Shown piece after piece: positions 47,877 through 56,200 of a stretch of 64,000 nucleotides of DNA. Within the stretch, counting starts at the first letter, position 1, and each line of letters begins with the position of its first letter. The notes under the pieces were generated by a model, which searched no databases, was not told the origin of the DNA, and saw only the letters and a list, made by a program, of their open reading frames with translations. Position numbers and translations under genes: made by a program. Source of the DNA: JBDOQU01 sp039839375 (GTDB lineage: Bacteria; Pseudomonadota; Alphaproteobacteria; DSM-16000; Inquilinaceae); the NCBI RefSeq assembly GCF_039839375.1, contig NZ_JBDOQU010000001.1, positions 186,001 through 250,000 on the forward strand, read 5' to 3'.

Positions 47877-48163
47877 CGCCGTTCGACAAGGTCGGCGTGC
47901 CGCTTCGCGGCCCGCGCCAATCGCGCATTCGGCGCGGGCGGTTCGATCAGCGCCTGAGCGAAGCGGATTTGGTCGGCGCGCGCCAGACGCATGATTTCGG
48001 CGTCTTCGACAACGCGCCGGGCGTCCTCACCCGCAGTGGCGACGATATAGCCGGTCAGGGTCATGCCGCGCAGCCGCGCCGCACGCTGCATCTGCTCATA
48101 AACCCGAGCCGGAATGCGCGCTTCAAGACGGGCGGTGCTGTTATCCGCAAGGGCTTTGGGCAT
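47873..48163 (-). CDS. DUF1778 antitoxin of GNAT toxin
   Basis: 96-aa protein of the DUF1778 type: an N-terminal ribbon-helix-helix DNA-binding part (STARLEARIPARVYEQMQRAARLRGMTLTGYIV) and a C-terminal toxin-wrapping tail (EDAEIMRLARADQIRFAQALIEPPAPN). The ATG at 48163 has AAGGAG 6 nt upstream and is preferred over in-frame ATGs at 48184 and 48193. A 17-bp inverted repeat lies just upstream of the gene. Antitoxin-toxin complexes of this family repress their own promoter. Confidence 0.88.
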   Translation of the reverse strand: MPKALADNSTARLEARIPARVYEQMQRAARLRGMTLTGYIVATAGEDARRVVEDAEIMRLARADQIRFAQALIEPPAPNARLARAAKRHADLVERR

Positions 48164-48185
48164 GGCTGACTCCTTGTCGTCCATA

Positions 48186-48202
48186 TACGGCATATTGCCG
48201 TA
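48186..48202. promoter_or_regulatory. Likely operator of the toxin-antitoxin pair
   Basis: TACGGCA, 3 bp, TGCCGTA is a perfect inverted repeat 23 bp before the antitoxin start at 48163, with further partial symmetry in the flanking ATAT. It lies in the gap behind the small TerC-linked gene. Binding by the DUF1778 antitoxin is inferred from position. Confidence 0.6.
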
Positions 48203-48206
48203 ATAT

Positions 48207-48335
48207 TCAACTCGACTCCGGCACCCGCCGTCCGGTCTTCTCCGCAGCAGCCAGTTTCACCCTGACGAAGATTGCCGCCGCGACGAGGAGTATGAAATTG
48301 ATCCAGATCCAGCCTGGAATAATGAAGTTCCGCAT
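48207..48335 (-). CDS. 42-aa single-pass membrane peptide downstream of terC
   Basis: Short gene of 43 codons. The product begins MRNFIIPGWIWINFILLVAA, a strong hydrophobic helix covering about residues 4-24, and ends in a basic, polar tail (VKLAAAEKTGRRVPESS). AGGAGG lies 8 nt before the ATG, one of the best ribosome sites in the window. The ATG is 2 bp behind the terC stop, so both are co-translated. A role as a small accessory subunit of the TerC transporter is a reasonable guess from the arrangement only. Confidence 0.6.
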   Translation of the reverse strand: MRNFIIPGWIWINFILLVAAAIFVRVKLAAAEKTGRRVPESS

Positions 48336-48337
48336 GG

Positions 48338-49039
48338 TCAGGCCTCCTGTTCCTGGGTTTTATGCCTGGCGGCGCGACGGCTGAGGAAATAGCCGAGCGC
48401 CACGACGAAGACCGCGCCCACCGCGGCGACGGGAAGCTCGATGCGATGGATAAGCTCCTGCCCGAAGGTGCTGACCAGCCACGGGTCGGAAACCACCATC
48501 TCGGCGGCGACCCAGCCGAGCAGCGCGGCTCCGCCCCAGACCAGGATCGGCAGGCGGCCAAGCAGCGCCATGATGATCGCCGAGCCGGCGATGATGAGCG
48601 GCACCGAGATGACGAGGCCGACGATGAGCAGCGTGGTGGAACCCTGCGCCACGGCGGCGATGGCCAGGACATTGTCGAGGCTCATCACCGCATCGGCGAT
48701 CGCGACGGTGCGGATCGCGTGCCAGAGCTGCCCTGTCTGCTGCACCACGCCGCCGCCTGCCTCGTCCTCACCGAGCACCAGCTTGACCGCGATCCACAGG
48801 AGCAGACAGCCGCCGACGATCTTCAGGAAGGGCGTCGAGAGAAGCGTGACGACGACGATCGTGAAGACGATGCGCAGAACGACCGCGACAAGGGCGCCGA
48901 GCACCATGCCGGGGCGCTGTTTGCTGGCCGGCAGTCCGCGGCAGGCCATGGCGATGACGACGGCATTGTCGCCGGAAAGGATGATGTTGATCCAAATGAT
49001 CTGCGCGAGCTTGAGAAGCTCGGGACCGAGACTTTCCAT
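48338..49039 (-). CDS. TerC/YkoY-family integral membrane transporter
   Basis: 233-aa membrane protein with about seven hydrophobic helices, of the TerC/Alx/YkoY family that exports manganese or metalates secreted proteins. The paired acidic signatures are IILSGDNAVVIAMA in the first helix and ADAVMSLDNVLAIAAVA in the second repeat, with a charged cytoplasmic loop (LGEDEAGGG) between. The C-terminus is basic (RRAARHKTQ). Exact metal not identifiable. The 5' region (49040-49183) is GC-rich and can fold, but no known manganese riboswitch motif was recognised. Confidence 0.9.
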   Translation of the reverse strand: MESLGPELLKLAQIIWINIILSGDNAVVIAMACRGLPASKQRPGMVLGALVAVVLRIVFTIVVVTLLSTPFLKIVGGCLLLWIAVKLVLGEDEAGGGVVQQTGQLWHAIRTVAIADAVMSLDNVLAIAAVAQGSTTLLIVGLVISVPLIIAGSAIIMALLGRLPILVWGGAALLGWVAAEMVVSDPWLVSTFGQELIHRIELPVAAVGAVFVVALGYFLSRRAARHKTQEQEA

Positions 49040-49183
49040 TGAAACTTACTCCGAAGGCGTACCGCGTGGGCGGCATGCGCGACGTCCCGGCCAGCGCGCG
49101 GCTCTTGATGGCCACGGGAGGCGCGGGTTATCGCGGGCAAGGCGACTTGGGCGCGCCCTAAGGCGCGTCCGGCCGCCATCGCT
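49040..49183 (-). other. GC-rich leader of terC, possible structured RNA
   Basis: 144-nt gap between the 96-aa gene and terC. On the minus strand it holds GACGCGCC-TTAG-GGCGCGCC (49162-49169 with 49150-49157), a stem around a CCC-TGGCCA/TGGCC-GGG pairing, and ends GGAGTAAGTTTCA before the ATG. The GGGGAGUAG core of yybP-ykoY manganese riboswitches is absent. It may be a plain leader, a terminator region or an unlisted structured element. Confidence 0.3.
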
Positions 49184-49474
49184 TCAGAGGATCGGAGGAC
49201 CTGTGCAGGGATGCGCGGAGAGGTGAGGGAAAAAGGAAGGCCAGACATCGGTCGCCTGATATCCGGCATCCTGGGCGCAATGGAGCGTCGCAAGGTCGAG
49301 GAAGGTGGCTTCTTCCTGGTCTGCTTCTGCTTCTTCCTCGAGTTCTTCGGCAACGCTGAGCGTGGCGCTGCCGGTGTCCGCGGCGTCACTCCGCGGATCG
49401 GCGGGCGCCGAGATGTATTTCTCGAACCCGTTGCCGGAGCGAGGCGCGTCGAAGGTCGGCGCAAGCGTCGCCAA
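49184..49474 (-). CDS. Small hypothetical, probably exported protein
   Basis: A protein of 96 aa if it starts at TTG 49474. Sequence features are an acidic centre (VAEELEEEAEADQEEATF) and a His/Pro/Cys-containing tail (SAHPCTGPPIL). If CTG 49534 is used, with GAGAGG 6 nt upstream, 20 residues are added and give a signal-peptide-like start (SGLAQVFLALFALLATLAP), which suits the downstream mature part. The codons end mostly in G or C, as in real genes here. No family recognised. It precedes terC in the same direction, so a metal- or stress-related role is conceivable. Confidence 0.55.
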   Translation of the reverse strand: MATLAPTFDAPRSGNGFEKYISAPADPRSDAADTGSATLSVAEELEEEAEADQEEATFLDLATLHCAQDAGYQATDVWPSFFPHLSAHPCTGPPIL

Positions 49475-49644
49475 CAGCGCGAACAGCGCCAGGAAGACCT
49501 GCGCAAGGCCGCTATGGAGGCGGGACTGACGCAGAATGAACCTCTCTCAGCACGTCGATTTCAGCGGTTTTTCACATTCGAGGACGGCCCCCGCCATGTC
49601 AAGCGTGAGGCTCGTCGTCTGTCATCCAGTCACCGCCATTCGCG

Positions 49645-50556
49645 TTACGCCGCCGCCCCGAAGATCAGCGCGTGATGCACCGAGGCGCCGGCCATCACGC
49701 CGTCGGCGGAGGCGAAGGTGGCGTTGTGGCGGGCGCTGGCGATGTCGCCGGCCGCATAGAGGCCGGGAACGCTCGTCATCTTCATGGCGTCGGTGCGGAT
49801 GATCGGGCCGAACGGACCGTCCTCCAGCGCGCAGCCGAGCTGGCCTGCGATCGGGCTGCGGAGGCTGGTGCTGGGCGCGAGATAGAGGGCGGCAAGTTCC
49901 ACCAGCCGCCCGTCGGCGAGCCGGATTCCGGCGAGGTGCGGCGCCTCCCCTTCCAGCCCCGCGACCGGCGCGGGTTCGATCGTCACCTTGCGGGCGGCGA
50001 GGCGGGCGCGAGTTTCCTCGTCCGGCAGTTCGCCGCCATTCAGGAAGAAGGTGGTCGGCCCCCAATCGGGGATCAGCGCCGCCTGATGGGCCGATAGCGG
50101 CATGAGGCTCAGCACGCCGAGCGGCCGCCCCAGGAATTCATAGCCGTGGCAATAGGGGCAATGCAGCACCGTCTCTCCCCAGCGTTCCCGGACGCCGGGA
50201 ATGTCGGGCAGCCCGTCCTCGATGCCGAAGGCCAGCACCATCTTCCGCGCGGAGAGGCGCTCCTCCCCCTCCCCGGCCAGCGTGATCGTGAACCCGGCCT
50301 CCTCCGCCTCGGCGGCCGAAGCTTCGGCGTCGACGAACCGCACGTTCGGATAGGCGGCCAGCTTGGCGCGGGCGCCGGCGATCATCTCGCGCGGCGGCAT
50401 GCCGTCCTGCCCGAAGAAGCCATGGGAGGCGGCGGCGAAACGGTTTCGCGGCGCGCCGGTGTCGATCACGCAGACCGACCGGGTGCCGCGCGCGAGCTGC
50501 ATGGCGGCCGAAAGGCCGGCATACCCGCCGCCGATGATGATGGCGTCATACCGCAT
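49645..50556 (-). CDS. Thioredoxin-reductase-like flavoprotein, atypical pyridine-nucleotide site
   Basis: 303-aa FAD-dependent oxidoreductase. The FAD site is YDAIIIGGGYAGLSAAMQLA at the N-terminus, the redox pair is Cys133/Cys136 in CPYCHGYEF, and the second FAD motif is GLYAAGDIASARHNATFASADG. Where standard thioredoxin reductases have the NADPH-binding GxGxxA motif, the sequence reads GVLSLMPLSAHQAALI. So the usual nucleotide site is altered, as in GliT/HlmI-like and deep-branching thioredoxin-reductase relatives. Electron donor and disulfide substrate are therefore uncertain. It overlaps the Rrf2 regulator gene by 11 bp, forming an operon. Confidence 0.85.
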   Translation of the reverse strand: MRYDAIIIGGGYAGLSAAMQLARGTRSVCVIDTGAPRNRFAAASHGFFGQDGMPPREMIAGARAKLAAYPNVRFVDAEASAAEAEEAGFTITLAGEGEERLSARKMVLAFGIEDGLPDIPGVRERWGETVLHCPYCHGYEFLGRPLGVLSLMPLSAHQAALIPDWGPTTFFLNGGELPDEETRARLAARKVTIEPAPVAGLEGEAPHLAGIRLADGRLVELAALYLAPSTSLRSPIAGQLGCALEDGPFGPIIRTDAMKMTSVPGLYAAGDIASARHNATFASADGVMAGASVHHALIFGAAA

Positions 50557-51007
50557 GTGTCTGATCCTCCAGCGTCTGGCCGCCCGCCGCGAGCCGGCGG
50601 TTGAAATCACGGGACAGGGCGGCGAGCGTCACCGCCTTCAGATGCGCCTGGAACACCGCCTCCGCCTCACGGAAGGCGTCGTCCAGCGCGTGGTTGACCG
50701 ATTGTTCGACCAGGCAGCCCGGCATCTCCGTGCGATGGCCCAGCGCGAAAAGCGCCGGCTCTCCGACAGCCTCATAGATGTCCGCCAGCGTGACCGCGTC
50801 GGGATCGCAGGCGACGGTCCAGCCGCCACCATGCCCCTTGGCGGAGGTGACGAACCCCTTCTCCCGAAGCCCCGCCATGACGCGGCGGACGACGACGGGG
50901 TTCGTGCCCATCATCCTCGCCAGTTGCTCGGAGGTCGCCGGCGCATCCGCGCCCAGCATGTGGAGAAGGACGTGCAGGACGCCCGATAGCTTGCTGTCTC
51001 GTTTCAT
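50546..51007 (-). CDS. Rrf2-family transcriptional regulator
   Basis: 153-aa winged-helix regulator of the Rrf2 family. The HTH is ATSEQLARMMGTNPVVVRRVMAGLREKGFV, followed by the glycine-rich wing GHGGGWTVACDPDAV and the dimerisation helix. Only two cysteines are visible (in VACDP and PGCLVEQ), so it does not have the three-cysteine Fe-S set of IscR. A thiol switch is a possible input, matching the co-transcribed flavoprotein with a CxxC. A perfect inverted repeat overlaps its start codon, suggesting autorepression. Confidence 0.88.
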   Translation of the reverse strand: MKRDSKLSGVLHVLLHMLGADAPATSEQLARMMGTNPVVVRRVMAGLREKGFVTSAKGHGGGWTVACDPDAVTLADIYEAVGEPALFALGHRTEMPGCLVEQSVNHALDDAFREAEAVFQAHLKAVTLAALSRDFNRRLAAGGQTLEDQTHAV

Positions 51008-51027
51008 GTAACTTTACATGTTACATG
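51005..51027. promoter_or_regulatory. Inverted repeat overlapping the rrf2-like gene start
   Basis: CATGTAAC, 7 bp, GTTACATG: an 8-bp perfect inverted repeat spanning the start codon of the Rrf2-family gene (CAT at 51005-51007). TGTAAC/GTTACA cores resemble operators of small winged-helix regulators. Likely the autoregulatory site. Confidence 0.65.
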
Positions 51028-51178
51028 TCGGGATGTGTTGCAACCCCCTACCCTGTCAATTTCTCGGGTCCGGCTTTTCGGCGATCATCATGGCCGGCCG
51101 GTCCGGTCCAGATTCGTGACGGATATCGAAACGAGGTTTATTCCTTCGCACCGCGCTTTCATGGGCAGGAGTTCCGTC

Positions 51179-51517
51179 ATGGATTACGAAGCGGGCAAAC
51201 CCTATGGTCCCGATGGCGACGGCGTGCGGCTCGCCGTCCGGCTGACGCCACGGGCGTCGCGCGACGGGCTGGACGGAATTGTCGCCGGTCCCGACGGCCG
51301 TCCGGCCCTGCAATTGCGCCTCGCCGCCCCGCCGGTCGACGGCGCGGCCAACAAGGCGCTGATCGCTTTCCTGTCGAAGGCGCTGGGCCTGCGCAAATCC
51401 GATATCGCCATCCGGTCTGGCGGGAAATCCCGGCTCAAGACCCTCCATCTGTCGGGCGACAGCGCCGCGATACTGGCCCGGCTGGATGGCTGGACCGGTA
51501 GAGAGTCCGGCTCCTAA
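51179..51517 (+). CDS. DUF167 (YggU-like) protein
   Basis: 112-aa small conserved protein of the UPF0235/YggU family, structure known for relatives but role unknown. The family core is VRLAVRLTPRASRDGLDGI, then LRLAAPPVDGAANKALIAFLSKAL and RSGGKSRLKTLHLSGD. ATG 51179 is preceded by AGGAG 7 nt upstream. In-frame starts at 51035 or 51161 add unrelated sequence. It converges with the GST gene, overlapping by 4 bp. Confidence 0.88.
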   Translation: MDYEAGKPYGPDGDGVRLAVRLTPRASRDGLDGIVAGPDGRPALQLRLAAPPVDGAANKALIAFLSKALGLRKSDIAIRSGGKSRLKTLHLSGDSAAILARLDGWTGRESGS

Positions 51518-52218
51518 GGTCGCTTCGGTATCTCCAGCCCGCGCTGGACGGCCGGACGGGCGAGGCCGCGCTCCAGCCAGGCCGGCACATGCTTCAGCCT
51601 GTCATAGTCCACCAGTTCCCCGGCGTCGTAGAAGCCGACCAGGTTCCGCACCCAGCCCAACGTTGAGACATCCGCGATCGTGTACTCGTCGCCCATGATC
51701 CATTGCCGCCCGTCCAGGCGCGTCTCCAGCACGCCGAGGAGGCGTTTGGATTCGTCGCGGTAGCGGTTGAGGGGCCGCTTGTCCTCGATCTCCCGGCCGG
51801 CGAACTTGTGGAAATAGCCGACCTGGCCGAACATGGGGCCGATTGCGGCCATCTGGAAGAACACCCACTGGATGGTCTCGTACCGTTGCGCGGCGTCGGC
51901 CGGCAGCAACTTCCCCGACTTCTCCGCCAGATAGAGCAGGATCGCGCCTGATTCGAACAGGCCGATCGGATTGCCACCCGGCCCGTCCGGATCGATGATC
52001 GCCGGAATCTTCCCGTTCGGATTCAGCGACAGGAACTCCGGCGTCCAGGTCTCGTCCTTGCCGATATCGACTGCGTGCGGCTCGTAAGCCAGCCCCATCT
52101 CCTCCAGCGCGATGGAAACCTTCACGCCGTTCGGCGTCGGGAAGGAATAGAGCTGAATGCGATCGGGATGCGCCGCCGGCCAGCGGCTGGCGATCGGGAA
52201 GGCCGAAAGGTCAGACAT
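51514..52218 (-). CDS. Glutathione S-transferase, nu-class (YfcG/YghU-like)
   Basis: 234-aa protein with a thioredoxin-like N-terminal domain (RIQLYSFPTPNGVKVSIALEEMG, where TPNG is the nu-class active-site loop using Thr/Asn rather than Ser/Cys) and NPNGKIPAIIDPDGPGG. The all-helical C-terminal domain contains YTIADVSTLGWVRNL. Nu-class enzymes show disulfide-bond reductase activity on small organic disulfides. ATG 52218 is the family start. In-frame sequence further upstream overlaps the next promoter region. Confidence 0.92.
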   Translation of the reverse strand: MSDLSAFPIASRWPAAHPDRIQLYSFPTPNGVKVSIALEEMGLAYEPHAVDIGKDETWTPEFLSLNPNGKIPAIIDPDGPGGNPIGLFESGAILLYLAEKSGKLLPADAAQRYETIQWVFFQMAAIGPMFGQVGYFHKFAGREIEDKRPLNRYRDESKRLLGVLETRLDGRQWIMGDEYTIADVSTLGWVRNLVGFYDAGELVDYDRLKHVPAWLERGLARPAVQRGLEIPKRP

Positions 52219-52306
52219 CCGGGACTCCTTGGCTCGGAACAGGAAGCCGCGATGATAGCCACGACATCGCCGCCGGCCAAACCCCAACATCACCAGGAAA
52301 TCAGCG

Positions 52307-52849
52307 ATGCACCACTCCACCCCGAACTTCCACATCGTCACCGGCGGTCCCGGCTCCGGCAAATCGACCCTCATCGACGCGCTGGAACATAAGGGATTCG
52401 CCCGGTCGATCGAAGCCGGACGCGGGGTCATCCATGACCAGATGGCGGTGGGCGGGACCGCCCTGCCCTGGCGCGATCCGGCCGCCTATGCTGAGCTGAT
52501 GCTGTGCTGGGAGATGCGGTCCCACCACATCGCCCGCGCCCATGACGGCCCCGTCATCTTCGATCGCGGCGTGCCGGACATCGTGGGCTATCTGCGCCTG
52601 ACGGGCCTTCCCGTACCGGCGCATGTCGACAAGGCCGCGCGGATGTTCGGCTACAACCGCCGAATCTTCCTCGCCCCGCCCTGGCCGGAGATCTTCGAGC
52701 AGGATACCGAACGGAAGCAGGATTTCGAGGAAGCGGAACGGACCTGCCGCGCGATGGTCGAGACCTATGCTTCCTACGGCTACGACCTCGTGGAACTGCC
52801 CCGCGCCTCCGTGGAGGAGCGCGCGCGGTTCGTCATGGACCGGCTGTAG
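52307..52849 (+). CDS. P-loop ATPase (AAA_28-type) of unknown target
   Basis: 180-aa NTPase with the P-loop IVTGGPGSGKST (residues 10-21), a Walker B-like VIFDRGVPDIVGYLR, and a C-terminal part rich in charged residues (FEEAERTCRAMVETYASYGYDLVELP). The family is widespread, resembles small nucleotide kinases, and its substrate is unknown. ATG 52307 leads directly into the conserved start. It is divergent from the GST and converges with the DUF1772 gene, so it is probably a single-gene transcript. Confidence 0.85.
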   Translation: MHHSTPNFHIVTGGPGSGKSTLIDALEHKGFARSIEAGRGVIHDQMAVGGTALPWRDPAAYAELMLCWEMRSHHIARAHDGPVIFDRGVPDIVGYLRLTGLPVPAHVDKAARMFGYNRRIFLAPPWPEIFEQDTERKQDFEEAERTCRAMVETYASYGYDLVELPRASVEERARFVMDRL

Positions 52850-52852
52850 CTC

Positions 52853-53281
52853 TCAGACCATCATCCACAGGAACGCTCCGGCGGCGGCGGCCCCCAGCGC
52901 GCCGCGCACGGCATGCAGGCGGCTCCAGAGGATCATGTCCTCGCGCGGGTTCCGGGCGATGTCTTCCGGACGGATATCCAGCAGCCGGCGGTTGACCGGC
53001 ATAACGACCAGCAGCGTATAGGGCCAGTTTGCCAGGCTGAAACCCGCGCCGACCAGCCAGCCCCAATCCCCCGTGGTGACCCACGTCGCCGCGCCCAATA
53101 CCGCCGCCGCCATCGCCAATGTCGCCTGCATCGCGAAACCGCGCTTGTAGCTCAGCTTCCATTGCCGGAGCATCGGGGCGGGCTCCAGCGTCAGGCGCGC
53201 CGGCTGCTCCGCGATGTTGATGTAGATGGCCGCGCCGGCGAATGCCGATGCGGCGACCAGCGCCAGCAGCCCCGCAAGCAT
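52853..53281 (-). CDS. DUF1772 membrane protein
   Basis: 142-aa integral membrane protein of the anthrone-oxygenase-like DUF1772 group, with about four hydrophobic helices (LAGLLALVAASAFAGAAIY; MQATLAMAAAVLGAATWV; LANWPYTLLVVMP; LHAVRGALGAAAAGAFLW). The family motif NWPYTLLVVMPVNRRL is present. Role in bacteria unknown. It lies 17 bp downstream of dnaE in the same direction and converges with the P-loop ATPase gene. Confidence 0.82.
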   Translation of the reverse strand: MLAGLLALVAASAFAGAAIYINIAEQPARLTLEPAPMLRQWKLSYKRGFAMQATLAMAAAVLGAATWVTTGDWGWLVGAGFSLANWPYTLLVVMPVNRRLLDIRPEDIARNPREDMILWSRLHAVRGALGAAAAGAFLWMMV

Positions 53282-53298
53282 CGTCTTCCGCCTCCCCG

Positions 53299-56200
53299 TC
53301 AGATCTCTTGAACGTCGATCACGCCCGGGATGGCCTTCAGCGCCGCGCGTCCCCGCGCCGTGACGGCATATCGCTCCGGCAGCGCGATCTCCACCTCCCG
53401 GACCGGGTCCACCGGAACGAAGATGCTGATGCGACCCTTGCCCTTCCCTTCCCGGTCGAGCGTCGCCCGCAGCGTCGGCGCCGCCTCATTGTCGTTGACG
53501 AACACCTTCAGATGGACGCCGGCATTCGCGATGGCGTTGTCCAGCGCTTCGACCGCCGTCGCGGTCAGCCGCCAGTCATCGTCCTTGGCCTGCGCCTCGA
53601 TCGACACCAGAAGCGGCACGGCCTCCTCCAGCAGTTCGCGCAGCCGCCCCATCGTCTCGCTGAAGAAGGTGACCTCGAACACGCCGCCCGTGTCGGAAAG
53701 CTGGATGAAGGCCATCCGGTTGCCGGTCTTCGTCGTCATCTCGCGCTTCGACAGCACGATGCCCGCAACCTTGAACTTGGTGGACATGCGGGCGCGCAGC
53801 CGGCGGAACATCTCGTTGGACGGCGTCGCGCCGACCCGCGCCGTGTTCATCGTGTCCAGCGGATGGGCGGAAAGATAGAAGCCGATCGCGCCGAACTCCT
53901 CGTCCAGCCGCTGCATCTGGTCCCAGTCGGCCCGCGCCGGCAGTTTGGGTGCGCTCAGCGCCACGCCGGAACCGCCGAACAGGCTGTCCTGGCCGCTGTT
54001 CTTCTCCTCCGCCGTCGCCTGGGCATAGCGCACCAGCACATCCACGCCGCCATGCAGATAGGCCCGGTTGTCGTTCAGGGAATCGAACGCGCCCGCCCTG
54101 ATGAGATTCTCAAGCTGCCGCTTGTTCACGACCTTCGAATCGAGCCGCCTGGCGAAATCGAACGCATCGGCATAGGGGCCGTTGGCCGTCCTCTCCCGGA
54201 CAAGGGCCGCCATCGCCTCGCTGCCGACTCCCTTGACCGCGCCCAGCGCGTAGCGGATCGCCTTGCCTTCGGCCTGCTTCTCCACCCCGAACACGGCGTC
54301 CGACCGGTTGACGTCGGGGATCAGCAGCGGCACAGACAACCGGTCCAGCTCCTGCCGGAAAACGTTCAGCTTGTCGGTGTTGCCCAGATCGAGCGTCATC
54401 GACGCGGCCATGAACTCCACCGGATGGTTGGCCTTCAGATAGGCCGTCTGGTAGGCGACCAGCGCGTATGCGGCGGCGTGGCTCTTGTTGAAGCCATAGC
54501 CGGCGAACTTCTCTACCTGGTCGAAGATCGACGCGGCCTGGGCTTCCTTGACTCCCCGCGCTACCGCGCCCTCCACGAAGATCTTCTTCTGGGCGTCCAT
54601 CTCCGACTTGATCTTCTTGCCCATCGCCCGGCGCAGAAGGTCGGCGCCGCCCAGGGAGAAGCCCGCCAGGACCTGGGCGACCTGCATCACCTGCTCCTGA
54701 TAGATCATGATCCCGAACGTCTCCTCCAGGATCGGCTGGAGCGTCGGGTGCAGGTAGTCGGGATCCTTCTTCCCGTTCTTGACCTCGATATAGGTCGGGA
54801 TGTTGTCCATCGGGCCCGGACGGTAGAGCGCGACCAGTGCGATGATGTCCTCGAACCGGTTGGGCTTCATCTGGCGCAGCACGTCCCGCATGCCGGAACT
54901 TTCCAGCTGGAACACGCCGACCGTCTCGCCCCGCCCCAGCATCTCGTAGCTGGGCCTGTCATCCAGCGGGATCGTCTCCAGGTCGAAATCCGGATGATCC
55001 TGCCGGATCAGATCGACCGCGCGGGCCAGCACCGTCAGGGTCTTCAGCCCCAGGAAGTCGAACTTCACCAGCCCCGCCTGTTCGACATATTTCATGTTGA
55101 ACTGCGTGACCGGCATCGGCGAGCGCGGATCCCGATAGAGCGCCACAAGCTCAGACAGCGGCCGGTCGCCGATGACGACGCCCGCCGCATGGGTGGAGGC
55201 GTGGCGGTAGAGACCTTCCAGCTTCAGCGCGGTGTCGATCAGATGGCGCACCGTCTCGTCGCTGTCGCGCATCTCCCGAAGCTGCGGATCGCCGTCGATC
55301 GCCTGCTGCAGCGTGACCGGATTGGCCGGGTTGTTCGGCACCATCTTGCAGAGGCGGTCGACCTGCCCGTAGGGCATCTGGAGGACGCGGCCGACATCGC
55401 GCAGCACGGCGCGGGCCTGGAGTTTACCGAAGGTGATGATCTGGGCGACGCGGTCGCCGCCATATTTCTGCTGGACGTAGTCGATCACCCGGTCGCGCCG
55501 GTCCTGGCAGAAATCGATGTCGAAATCCGGCATCGACACGCGCTCGGGGTTCAGGAACCGCTCGAACAGCAGGCCGAAGCGCAGCGGGTTGAGATCCGTG
55601 ATGGTCAGCGCCCAGGCGACCACCGATCCGGCGCCCGATCCGCGGCCGGGGCCGACCGGGATCCCCTGCTCCTTCGCCCATTTGATGAAGTCGGCGACGA
55701 TCAGGAAGTATCCCGGAAACCCCATCTGCTCGATGACGCCCAACTCGTAATCCAGCCGCTCCCGATAGGGCTTGGCCTCCGCCTCCCGCGTCGCCTGGTC
55801 CATCTCCGGTCGGAAGACATGAACCTCCAGCCGCCGCCCCAGCCCGTCATGGGCCTGGGCGCGCAGCTCGTCCGCCTCGGTCCGTCCGGCGACCGTCGGA
55901 AAGGCCGGCAGGATCGGGGCCCGCTTCTCCGGCATCACATGGCAACGCCGGGCGATCACCGCCGTGTTCAGCACCGCTTCCGGCAGGTCGGAGAACAGCG
56001 CCGCCATCTCCTCCGCCGATTTGAAATGGTGCTCCACCGTGACGCGACGCCGGTCGCTCTCGACGACATAGGTGCCGTCGGCGATGCACAGCAGCGCGTC
56101 ATGCGCCTCGAACATCTTGCGGTGCGCGAAATAGACGTCGTTGGTCGCGACGAGCGGCAGATCATGCTTATAGGCAAGGTCGACCAGCGCCGGCTCTATC

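Noticed and set aside
49040..49183. yybP-ykoY manganese riboswitch before terC
   Set aside because: The conserved GGGGAGUAG core was not found on the minus strand. Kept only as an unspecified leader.
43193..51000. Second copy of the tRNA-Ser 3' end as attR of an island
   Set aside because: Reading downstream I found no repeat of GAATCCCACTCCCTCC, and no integrase gene.
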